Shown one piece after another: positions 13,228-19,542 of a stretch of DNA of 19,542 bases. Each line of letters opens with the position of its first letter. Position 1 is the first letter of the stretch. The notes under the pieces were generated by a model. It saw only the letters and a list, made by a program, of their open reading frames with translations, was not told the DNA's origin and searched no databases. Where the stretch lies: the NCBI GenBank assembly GCA_030615805.1, contig JAUWYN010000013.1:1-19542 (forward strand), in the 5' to 3' direction. Position numbers and translations under genes: made by a program. Source of the DNA: Hadesarchaea archaeon (GTDB lineage Archaea; Hadarchaeota; Hadarchaeia; Hadarchaeales; Hadarchaeaceae).

Positions 13228-15729
13228 ATGGTAAAAATGGCTAAAAAGAAGATCACCATTCGCATCAGCGGGATGCGCTGTGTGAGCTGCGCCCAGACCA
13301 TCGAGAAAGCCCTCGAGAAGCGGCAGGGGGTAACTGGCGCGAACGTCAACTTCGCCACGGAGAAGGCCACGGTCGAGTACGACCCGGCGAAGGTGAGTTT
13401 GGAGCAACTGGGTGAAACGATCAAATCGACCGGCTACGAGCCCGTGGGCATCGAGCGGGAGCGGACCCGCGAGGTCAGTTTGAAAATCACTGGAATGACG
13501 TGCGCCGCGTGCGCTGCGAAGATCGAAAAGGCGCTTTCTGGTCTCGAGGGGGTGAAGCGCACTAGCGTCAACCCGGCGACCGAGAAGGCGACCGTGGAGT
13601 ACCTGCCTGAAATTGTGACGCTGCTCGACCTCCGAAAAGCGGTCCAAGATGTCGGCTACGGCGTGAGCGAGGAGGAGGAAGTCGACAAGTCTCTGGTGGA
13701 GATGCAGAAAGCCCGCGTGCGCATGTTCGTGGGATGGGGCTTCACCATCCCCATCACCATCTGGATGTTCGCCGAGATGATCTTCGGCGTGGTCTGGCCT
13801 AACCGGGAAATCTATAACTTGGGCTTAATCCTGCTCGCCGTGCCCGTACTTTTCTGGGCTGGCCTGCCAACGCTTCGCGCGGCCGCCAAGGCCATCTCTC
13901 ACAAGACCGCAAACATGGATGTCCTCATCATGATGGGGACCACGATAGCCTTCCTCACCGGGCCACCCATGTTCTTCGGAATTCCCATCCTGAACTACTC
14001 AGGGGTCGCGGCGATGATCATGTCCTTCCACCTAACCGGACGATACGTGGAGGCCAAGGCGAAGGGCCGAGCTTCGCAGGCCATCAAGCGCCTCCTGATG
14101 CTCGAGGCCAAATCGGCACGCATTCTCGTCAAGGGTGAGGAGAAGGAGGTCCCGATCGAGGAGGTAAAAGTCGGCGATGTGATGGTCGTTCGCCCCGGCG
14201 AGAAGATCCCGACCGATGGGGTGGTCATCGAGGGTGAGAGCGCGGTCGACGAGTCGATGGCGACAGGTGAGTCCATGCCCGTGCATAAAAAGAAAGAGAG
14301 CGAGGCAATTGGGGCCACGGTCAACCAAGAGGGCCTGCTCAAAATCAAGGCGACGAAGGTCGGAAAAGACACCTTCCTCTCGCAAGTAATTAAAATGGTC
14401 GAAGAGTGCCAAGGGACTAAAGTTCCAATCCAAGAGTTCGCGGATAAGGTCACCAGCTACTTCGTGCCCGCCGTGCTGCTGATCGCCACGGCAACTTTCA
14501 TCCTCTGGATGGTCGTGCCGGGTTTCATAGGGGGCATCGCCAACTGGGCACAATCATTCCTACCTTGGGTCGACCCAACGTTAGGTGTGTTCACTCTCGC
14601 GATCTTCGCCACGGTCGCCGTACTCGTCATCGCCTGTCCCTGCGCCCTCGGCTTGGCGACGCCTACCGCGCTGATGGTCGGGAGCGGCTTGGGCGCCGAG
14701 AACGGCATCATAATCCGGAAGGGCGAGGCCATCCAGACGCTCAAGGACGTACACACGATAGTCTTCGATAAAACCGGTACCATCACCCAAGGGAAACCAG
14801 CGCTGACCGATGTCGTCGCGACGAAGGATTTTGCTCAGAAAGATGTTCTGCGGCTGGCGGCGAGCGTCGAGGCGGGCTCTGAACACCCCATCGCAAAAGC
14901 CATAGTCGAGGGGGCACGCGCGAAAAAGGTCAAGCCCGCGAAGCTCAAGGGATTCAAGGCGGTGCGGGGGAAGGGAGTCCGAGCCATTATCGACGGAAAG
15001 CAAATCTTAGTTGGAAATCGCCTCTTCCTGAAGGAGGCCGGCACCGATGTCGCCCCACTTGAGAGCGAGCTGAAGCGGCTCGAGGATGAAGGCAAGACCG
15101 CCGTGCTAGTCGCCTCGGGTAAGAAGCTTGCTGGGGTCTGCGCGGTGGCCGACACGCTGAAGGAGGACTCGGTGCGGGCGATCAAAGAGTTGCACGAGAT
15201 GGGGTTAAAGAGCGTCATGATCACCGGTGACAACCCACGCACCGCCAACGCAATCGCAAAACGGGTTGGCATTGACCGAGTGCTCGCGGAGGTGCTGCCC
15301 GATCAGAAAGTTGCGGAGATCAAGCGCCTGCAAGGGGAGGTCGGGATGGTGGCGATGGTGGGGGATGGGATCAACGACGCTCCGGCACTGACCCAAGCGA
15401 ACGTTGGCATCGCAATCGGTACGGGCACAGATATCGCGATCGAGGCTGGCGACGTCATCCTGGTGCGGGGCGACCTCTCGAGCGTGGTCAGCGCGATAAA
15501 GCTCTCCCGGGCGACATTCCGCAAGATCAAACAGAACCTCTTCTGGGCATTCGGCTACAACACCGCTGCGATACCTCTTGCGATCTTCGGGCTGCTCCAC
15601 CCCATCATCGCTGAGCTGGCGATGGCGACGAGCTCAGTAAGTGTGGTGAGTAACGCCAACCTGCTAAAGCGAGTTAATATTGCATCCTCATACTCCTCAG
15701 AAAAAGCAATTGCGACAAAAAAATCCTAA
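13228..15729 (+). CDS. copA: Copper-exporting P1B-type ATPase
   Basis: 833 residues, a membrane pump that drives Cu(I) out of the cytoplasm with ATP. Two N-terminal heavy-metal domains carry GMRCVSC (C18, C21) and GMTCAAC (C92, C95). The membrane part includes the CPC ion-binding motif at 470-472 ([14 protein letters not shown]). The actuator loop is [10 protein letters not shown], the phosphorylation site DKTGT is at 514-518, the nucleotide-binding SEHPIAKAI follows, and the hinge is [10 protein letters not shown] at 712-721. The last helices hold YN and [11 protein letters not shown], typical of Cu(I) pumps (P1B-1). The predicted message is nearly leaderless; ATG at 13228 is favoured by the TATA spacing, and the second ATG at 13237 is possible. 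The divergent PadR-TRASH gene is the likely regulator. Confidence 0.95.
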   Translation: MVKMAKKKITIRISGMRCVSCAQTIEKALEKRQGVTGANVNFATEKATVEYDPAKVSLEQLGETIKSTGYEPVGIERERTREVSLKITGMTCAACAAKIEKALSGLEGVKRTSVNPATEKATVEYLPEIVTLLDLRKAVQDVGYGVSEEEEVDKSLVEMQKARVRMFVGWGFTIPITIWMFAEMIFGVVWPNREIYNLGLILLAVPVLFWAGLPTLRAAAKAISHKTANMDVLIMMGTTIAFLTGPPMFFGIPILNYSGVAAMIMSFHLTGRYVEAKAKGRASQAIKRLLMLEAKSARILVKGEEKEVPIEEVKVGDVMVVRPGEKIPTDGVVIEGESAVDESMATGESMPVHKKKESEAIGATVNQEGLLKIKATKVGKDTFLSQVIKMVEECQGTKVPIQEFADKVTSYFVPAVLLIATATFILWMVVPGFIGGIANWAQSFLPWVDPTLGVFTLAIFATVAVLVIACPCALGLATPTALMVGSGLGAENGIIIRKGEAIQTLKDVHTIVFDKTGTITQGKPALTDVVATKDFAQKDVLRLAASVEAGSEHPIAKAIVEGARAKKVKPAKLKGFKAVRGKGVRAIIDGKQILVGNRLFLKEAGTDVAPLESELKRLEDEGKTAVLVASGKKLAGVCAVADTLKEDSVRAIKELHEMGLKSVMITGDNPRTANAIAKRVGIDRVLAEVLPDQKVAEIKRLQGEVGMVAMVGDGINDAPALTQANVGIAIGTGTDIAIEAGDVILVRGDLSSVVSAIKLSRATFRKIKQNLFWAFGYNTAAIPLAIFGLLHPIIAELAMATSSVSVVSNANLLKRVNIASSYSSEKAIATKKS

Positions 15730-15768
15730 ATTTTGATATTCCTGAGAGTAATATTTTAAATGGAAAAA

Positions 15769-15810
15769 TATAAATACCAGTATTTATAACATTTTTACAA
15801 ATTCGGGGGT
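15769..15810 (+). promoter_or_regulatory. Promoter with 20-base perfect palindrome, and RBS, of the homocysteine operon
   Basis: TATAAATA (15769-15776), CCAG, TATTTATA (15781-15788) is a perfect 8-base inverted repeat. Its left arm is also a strong TATA box, predicting transcription from about 15798. GGGGGT at 15805-15810 is a strong ribosome-binding site six bases before the TTG start at 15817, which settles that start. A repressor bound to the palindrome would block TBP, so the operon is probably regulated, perhaps by sulfur or methionine status. Confidence 0.65.
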
Positions 15811-15816
15811 ATTGAG

Positions 15817-17331
15817 TTGACCAAAACCAAGGTGAACAAGTCGATAGCAGAGATAAACGACCGGATCAAGCGCGGCGATGCGGTGGTCGTGACAGCGGAG
15901 GAAATGGTAGAAATCGTGAGGGAAAGGGGCGAAGTCGAGGCTGCCAAGGAAGTGGACGTCGTCACCACCGGCACCTTCGGGGCGATGTGCAGCTCGGGAG
16001 CTTGGTTGAACTTCGGGCATGCTGACCCACCGATTAAAATGCAGCGCGTCTGGCTCAACGATGTCGAAGCTTACACTGGGGTCGCTGCCGTCGATGTTTA
16101 CATAGGCGCCACCCAGCTCAGCGAGACTCGCGGCTTCGAGTATGGCGGTGGCCATGTCATCGAAGATTTGGTCCGGGGGAAAGAAATCGAAGTTAGGGCG
16201 ATCGCATACGGCACCGATTGCTATCCACGCAAGGAGCTCGAAATCTCCGTGACTAAGGATGACCTAAATCAGGCGGTGCTCTCCAACCCTCGCAACGCTT
16301 ACCAGCGCTACGTCGCGGCCACAAACTCGCGCGATGAAACGATTTACACCTACATGGGCACCCTACTACCGAACTACGGCAACGTGACCTACTCCGGCTC
16401 AGGTGCCTTGAGTCCGCTGCACAACGACCCAAATTACGAAACAATTGGAGTGGGGACGCGAATCTTTCTAGGTGGTGCCCAAGGCTACATCTTTTGGGAA
16501 GGCACCCAGCACGCGCCGACCAAGGCAATGGGGACCATCATGACCATCGGCAATCTCAAGGAGATGGATGCGCGCTACATCAGGGGGGCGACTATCGAAA
16601 AATACGGGACCTCGCTGTACGTCGGCTTAGGTATCCCCATCCCGATCATCAACGAGCGCGTTGCTAAGACGACGGGCATCAGCGATGAGGATATAATGAC
16701 CAATCTCACCGACTACGGGGTCCCGAGGAGGGAGCGCCCGATCCTCAAGGAAGTCACGTACGCCGAGCTGAAATCAGGGGAGGTTGAAGTCGAGGGAAAG
16801 GAGGTACCAGTCAGTCCCCTGAGCAGCTTGAAGCAGGCGAGGGAAATTGCTGGCATCCTGAAAAAGTGGATCGAAGACAAAAAATTCTTCCTCGCCCAAA
16901 CAGTTGAAGGGCTATCAACGGACCAGGTATTCAAGCCGATAAAACATATCACCGCTGCCCCTGTGGCCAAGGACTTGATGACAAGGGAGGTGGTGACCGC
17001 CAAACCAAGCGATTCAATCACCAGCGCGGCGAAGATATTCGCGAAACGAAACTTCGACCACCTGCCAATCGTCGATGAAAAAGGGAAACTCGTGGGCATC
17101 GTGACCTCGTGGGACATCGCAGTAGCGGTCGGAACTGGCAAGAGGAAGCTATCGGAGATCTTGACCCCCAAAGCCATCGTGGCGTCCGAGAATGAACCCA
17201 TCGACGCGATTGCGAGGAAGCTTGAAACGCACAGGATTTCAGGGGTCCCGGTGGTAGGCACGAAGGGAGAGTTGAGAGGTATCCTCACGAGCGAAGACCT
17301 ATCAAAGCTGATCGGGAGGCGAAGAAAGTGA
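15817..17331 (+). CDS. L-aspartate semialdehyde sulfurtransferase (DUF39/HcyBio) with two CBS domains
   Basis: 504 residues. The DUF39 domain (about 1-370) belongs to the MA1821/MJ0100 family, shown genetically in Methanosarcina to take part in making homocysteine from aspartate semialdehyde and a sulfur donor. Conserved cysteines are visible: C58 in TFGAMCSSGAWLNFGH and C135 in YGTDCYPRKELEI. Other family segments are TYMGTLLPNYGNVTYSGSG and GAQGYIFWEGTQHAP. Two C-terminal CBS domains (about 380-500: AKDLMTREVVT..., SEILTPKAIVASEN...) probably bind an adenosyl ligand as a regulatory input. TTG start with a strong GGGGGT ahead. The gene overlaps the next by 4 bases (GTGA). Confidence 0.92.
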   Translation: MTKTKVNKSIAEINDRIKRGDAVVVTAEEMVEIVRERGEVEAAKEVDVVTTGTFGAMCSSGAWLNFGHADPPIKMQRVWLNDVEAYTGVAAVDVYIGATQLSETRGFEYGGGHVIEDLVRGKEIEVRAIAYGTDCYPRKELEISVTKDDLNQAVLSNPRNAYQRYVAATNSRDETIYTYMGTLLPNYGNVTYSGSGALSPLHNDPNYETIGVGTRIFLGGAQGYIFWEGTQHAPTKAMGTIMTIGNLKEMDARYIRGATIEKYGTSLYVGLGIPIPIINERVAKTTGISDEDIMTNLTDYGVPRRERPILKEVTYAELKSGEVEVEGKEVPVSPLSSLKQAREIAGILKKWIEDKKFFLAQTVEGLSTDQVFKPIKHITAAPVAKDLMTREVVTAKPSDSITSAAKIFAKRNFDHLPIVDEKGKLVGIVTSWDIAVAVGTGKRKLSEILTPKAIVASENEPIDAIARKLETHRISGVPVVGTKGELRGILTSEDLSKLIGRRRK

Positions 17332-17729
17332 CGAAAAAAGTGCTGTTGAGATATTCGGCTGAGAAGGTTAAGGAACCAATACTGGCGTCAATCATCAAGG
17401 AAACGGATACGCTTCTGAACATCCTACACGCGGAGTTCAGCGCGGAGGGCGGGGAGATCCTGCTCGCGATCGACGCTCCCGATGCGGAAGTGAATCGAGT
17501 CATCAAACTTTTCGAACAAAAGGGAATCGAGACCAAGGAACTCAAACGTGCAATTCAGCTCGATGAGGAAAAATGTTTCGACTGCGGTGCGTGCATCTCG
17601 CTCTGTCCCACCGGGGCGCTCCGGTTGACCGATGATTATTCGATCGAACTCGATGAGGACAAGTGTATTTACTGCGAAATCTGTGTGCCGTCTTGTCCGG
17701 TGAGAGCGCTCAAGGTATCAAAATTTTGA
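17328..17729 (+). CDS. NIL-domain ferredoxin, homocysteine synthesis partner
   Basis: 133 residues. A NIL domain (about 1-75, the small alpha-beta fold found also in methionine ABC transporters) is followed by a two-cluster ferredoxin: C83, C86, C89, C93 in CFDCGACISLCP and C113, C116, C119, C123 in CIYCEICVPSCP. Each set is a classical CxxCxxCxxxCP 4Fe-4S site. This is the MA1822/MJ0099 family. It works with the DUF39 enzyme and probably delivers electrons or handles sulfur transfer. The GTG start overlaps the TGA of the upstream gene, so the two are coupled. The next gene follows after 12 bases. Confidence 0.93.
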   Translation: MTKKVLLRYSAEKVKEPILASIIKETDTLLNILHAEFSAEGGEILLAIDAPDAEVNRVIKLFEQKGIETKELKRAIQLDEEKCFDCGACISLCPTGALRLTDDYSIELDEDKCIYCEICVPSCPVRALKVSKF

Positions 17730-17741
17730 TGGGGGATAGAA

Positions 17742-18548
17742 ATGTATACTCGTGTATGGTCATTCAAGGAAACAAACCTAGTAGTCAAATCGGACACCGA
17801 GCAGGCAATAAACGTAGCCGTGAGCGCAGCTCTTGAAGCTAGGCGTTGCATTGAGAGATTTATAGTTAGGCATCCGGAGTTCAGATACTCACTCGAGCCG
17901 CTGCGCCTGAATGCGGAGGGGTATCCGACGATAATAGGATTGATGCTTAGAGCCGCACAGCTTGCGGATGTTGGCCCGTTTGCGGCTGTTGCTGGGGCGA
18001 TTTCGCAGGTTGCGGCTGAGGCAGCGATCAGTGTGGGTGCTAAGAATGTTTTGGTCGAAAACGGTGGCGACATCTCTATCATTGGAAATCAGAAGTTTCG
18101 CGTCGGGATTTATGCGGGGAAAGCAAAAATTTCTGGGAAAATAGGTTTTCTCGTTCAAGGGAAGGAGCTGCCGGTAGGCATTTGCACGAGTTCGGGCGCG
18201 GTGGGGCATTCTGTAAGTTTTGGTGATGCGGACGCTGTCGTCGTAATCGCACGTGAGGCATCGATTGCTGATGCCGCGGCAACATCCGTAGCAAATGCCG
18301 TGGAGGGAACAGATGTTGAAGCGTCTATTAAACGGGGCTTAGACCGAGCTGACGCTACCCCTAAAATTCGAGGCTGTTTGGTCGTGAGGGAGGATTACAT
18401 CGGCACTTCTGGTAAATTACCAAAGCTAATCCAAGTCTCGTCTGAAGGAGAGCTCTCGACCACTTCAAGAAGATATCGAGCATACGGGACAGATTTACCC
18501 TCCATTTTTGAACCCCAATGCGTGGTGAAAGATCGATGGCAGTCATAG
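17742..18548 (+). CDS. UPF0280 (ApbE-like) family protein, third homocysteine gene
   Basis: 268 residues of the UPF0280 family (COG2122), distantly related to ApbE. Family features are the opening MYTRVWSFKETNLVVKSD, the paired RRCIERFIVRHPEF helix, AAVAGAISQVAAEAAI, NVLVENGGDISI (the NGGDI motif shared with ApbE-type FMN-binding proteins), GICTSSGAVGHSVSFGDADAVVVIA and ADAAATSVANAV. In Methanosarcina acetivorans the member MA1715 was linked to homocysteine formation with the DUF39 and NIL-ferredoxin proteins. Having all three here in one operon supports this. GGGGGAT lies about nine bases before the ATG. The 3' end overlaps the MoaD-like gene by 13 bases. Confidence 0.9.
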   Translation: MYTRVWSFKETNLVVKSDTEQAINVAVSAALEARRCIERFIVRHPEFRYSLEPLRLNAEGYPTIIGLMLRAAQLADVGPFAAVAGAISQVAAEAAISVGAKNVLVENGGDISIIGNQKFRVGIYAGKAKISGKIGFLVQGKELPVGICTSSGAVGHSVSFGDADAVVVIAREASIADAAATSVANAVEGTDVEASIKRGLDRADATPKIRGCLVVREDYIGTSGKLPKLIQVSSEGELSTTSRRYRAYGTDLPSIFEPQCVVKDRWQS

Positions 18549-18817
18549 TGAAATTCTTTGCGAATTTTCGTGAGATAACTGGAAAAGAGCAGGAGAGTGT
18601 CAAAGGGGTGGGAAATATCTCCTCTCTGTTAGACGAGCTCGTTCGTAGGTTCGGGGACAAGCTAGCCAAGCAGCTGTACTCGCCCGGAGCACGGGAATTA
18701 CTCGAAACTGTCAACATCTTGGTGAATGGCAAGGGCATAAGCTTTCTCCGTGGATTGAACACATCCCTGAAAGACGGCGATGTGGTGGCAATTTTTCCAC
18801 CTGTATCGGGAGGATAA
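18536..18817 (+). CDS. MoaD/ThiS-like ubiquitin-fold sulfur carrier, free form
   Basis: 93 residues with a beta-grasp fold: VKFFANFREITGK, SSLLDELVRRFGDKL, TVNILVNGKGI, LKDGDVVAIFPPVSGG. It ends exactly in Gly-Gly, the form adenylated by an E1-type enzyme and turned into a thiocarboxylate that gives sulfur to molybdopterin, thiamine, cysteine, homocysteine or tRNA, depending on family. I chose ATG 18536 because GGTGA lies seven bases upstream and the length then equals that of the paralogous domain at 19035. A start at 18518 would add six residues. The gene overlaps UPF0280, which places a sulfur carrier inside the homocysteine operon. By hand it matches the downstream domain at 66 of 93 positions. 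Confidence 0.9.
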   Translation: MAVIVKFFANFREITGKEQESVKGVGNISSLLDELVRRFGDKLAKQLYSPGARELLETVNILVNGKGISFLRGLNTSLKDGDVVAIFPPVSGG

Positions 18818-18834
18818 GAATATTTGTAAAATAT

Positions 18835-18910
18835 GCCGGGGTAGCCTAGTGGTTAAGGCGGTGGGCTGCAGACCCGCTATTCGCCGGTTCAAATCCGGCC
18901 CCCGGCTCCA
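18835..18910 (+). tRNA. tRNA-Cys (anticodon GCA)
   Basis: A full cloverleaf is visible. Acceptor GCCGGGG (18835-18841) pairs with CCCCGGC (18900-18906). The D arm is GCC/GGC. The anticodon stem GTGGG/CCCGC surrounds the loop CTGCAGA with GCA at 18868-18870. The T arm is GCCGG-TTCAAAT-CCGGC. The discriminator is U (18907), as needed for tRNA-Cys, and CCA is encoded. No intron. It starts 17 bases after the MoaD-like gene, so it may be cut from the same transcript. Confidence 0.97.
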
Positions 18911-18922
18911 GGTGATGGTTTC

Positions 18923-19005
18923 ATGAGTGAAAAGGCGGTAAGGCAAACGTTCGAGATGATAAAATGAGACCTATTGCTGGTTTGGAGTTAGCATCCATTT
19001 TATAG
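18923..19005 (+). other. Two overlapping mini reading frames between tRNA-Cys and the fusion gene
   Basis: ATG at 18923, preceded by GGTGATGG, gives MSEKAVRQTFEMIK and stop (TGA 18965-18967). An ATG overlapping that stop (18964) gives MRPIAGLELASIL and stop at 19003-19005. The ribosome-site-like sequence and ATGA overlap are gene-like, but both are very short. They could be a leader peptide pair, a decayed gene or chance. The second one ends in CATTTTATAG, which also looks like the TATA box of the next gene. Confidence 0.2.
18993..19003 (+). promoter_or_regulatory. TATA-like box of the carrier-E1 fusion gene
   Basis: CCATTTTATAG lies about 35 bases before the ATG at 19035. It would start transcription near 19025, giving a leader of roughly ten bases. 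This suggests that the fusion gene has its own promoter and does not depend on read-through from the homocysteine operon and tRNA. Confidence 0.4.
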
Positions 19006-19034
19006 AGGAACCGCCAACGTGGGATGGGAAACCG

Positions 19035-19542
19035 ATGACAATTACCGTAAAGTTCTTCGCGAACTTCCGCGAGGTGACGGGGAAGGGGCAGGAAATGGTT
19101 GAGGGGGCAAAAAACGTTGCTTCCCTGCTGGACGAGCTCGTTCGCAGGTTTGGGGAGGGGCTGGCCGAACAACTTTACTCGCCGGGCACGCGGAAACTCC
19201 GCGGAACGGTGAATATTTTGGTGAACGGTAGGAGGATAGGTCTCTTACAAGAGCTAGACACTCCACTAAAAGACGGGGACGTGGTGGCGATCTTCCCACC
19301 CGTAGCTGGGGGCAAGCTGACGCCCGACGAACTCAAGCGCTACAGCCGTCAAATCATCATCCCTGGTCTCGGCAAGCGGGGGCAGCTCAAGCTGAAGCGG
19401 GCCCACGTGTTCGTCGCTGGATTGGGGGGACTGGGTAGCCCATCTTCGATTTATCTCATCGCCGCGGGGGTCGGACACCTGACGATCATCGATGAGCAGC
19501 GAGTCGACCTAACAAATCTCAACCGCCAAGTGTTGCACTGGG
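19035..19542 (+). CDS. MoaD-like carrier fused to E1-type (MoeB/ThiF/HesA) activating enzyme, 3' end beyond window
   Basis: 169 codons are visible and the frame is open at the right edge. Residues 1-93 are a MoaD-like domain colinear with the free carrier at 18536, ending in FPPVAGG. No stop follows. The chain continues with KLTPDELKRYSRQI, the standard start of MoeB/ThiF-type E1 domains, then VFVAGLGGLGSPSSIYL (ATP-binding GLGGLGS at 129-135) and LTIIDEQRVDLTNLNRQVLHW, all typical. The catalytic Cys and zinc CxxC sites would lie outside the window. A carrier and its activator are thus joined in one chain, with an internal Gly-Gly that would need cleavage to be adenylated. Alternatively the domain docks the free carrier. 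Pathway is uncertain: homocysteine, pterin cofactor or tRNA thiolation. Confidence 0.9.
   Translation, partial: MTITVKFFANFREVTGKGQEMVEGAKNVASLLDELVRRFGEGLAEQLYSPGTRKLRGTVNILVNGRRIGLLQELDTPLKDGDVVAIFPPVAGGKLTPDELKRYSRQIIIPGLGKRGQLKLKRAHVFVAGLGGLGSPSSIYLIAAGVGHLTIIDEQRVDLTNLNRQVLHW

Noticed and set aside
13995..15600. Several long minus-strand frames opposite copA
   Set aside because: High GC content and a strong third-position bias in copA keep the antisense frames open; none has recognisable domains.
18835..18910. tRNA-Cys as the element's attachment site
   Set aside because: No copy of the tRNA end occurs at the element borders; the 49-bp repeats match the AOR end instead.
18698..18946. 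Minus-strand frame reading GPDLNRRIAGLQPTAL
   Set aside because: This is the well-known false protein produced by translating the antisense of a tRNA gene; it lies over tRNA-Cys.

Overview
The window looks archaeal. Several gene families are archaeal or mostly archaeal: UPF0200, UPF0201, the DUF39/NIL-ferredoxin/UPF0280 homocysteine set, F420-dependent NADP reductase, a tungsten-type aldehyde:ferredoxin oxidoreductase (AOR) and an SSV-type split integrase. Several genes also have a TATA-like box about 26 bases before a near-leaderless start. The phylum cannot be fixed from the sequence. A GC-rich, anaerobic, F420-using thermophile-like lineage such as Hadarchaeota or another euryarchaeote-related group would fit, but that is inference.

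Layout. (1) 1-4052 is GC-rich host DNA: the end of ribonuclease Z, then NpdG, a small membrane protein, and a minus-strand run of phosphohexomutase (GlmM-like), Lrp-type effector domain, UPF0200 and UPF0201. The GlmM reading frame has a TGA at codon 11, where the family has the glycine of FGTxGIRG. (2) 4047-10355 is an AT-rich integrated element (6,260 bp as a circle) bounded by 49-bp direct repeats with one mismatch. It carries an integrase split by the attachment site, three membrane proteins, a PLD-like protein with a degenerate active site, a winged-helix regulator, a PD-(D/E)XK nuclease-like protein, a decayed second integrase end and a cluster of CCWGG-centred palindromes. No replication protein is recognisable. 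(3) 10314-15729 is host DNA again: AOR, a glutaredoxin/ferredoxin-thioredoxin reductase pair, a PadR-TRASH regulator and a divergent copper ATPase. (4) 15769-19542 is a sulfur region: the DUF39-CBS homocysteine enzyme, NIL-ferredoxin, UPF0280, a MoaD-like sulfur carrier, tRNA-Cys, then a second MoaD-like domain fused in frame to an E1-type (MoeB/ThiF) domain that runs off the window.

Two points stand out. First, the element inserted exactly between AOR and GlmM, which were one nucleotide apart (TGA-T-ATG). The repeat encodes the AOR C-terminus on one strand and an integrase linker on the other. Joining the element's two ends in silico restores a 360-residue integrase with a ribbon-helix-helix (CcdA-like) N-terminus. 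Second, the homocysteine genes overlap a MoaD-like carrier, with a paralogous carrier-E1 fusion just downstream. This suggests a protein-thiocarboxylate sulfur supply for archaeal homocysteine synthesis, although the same proteins could serve tungstopterin synthesis for the nearby AOR.
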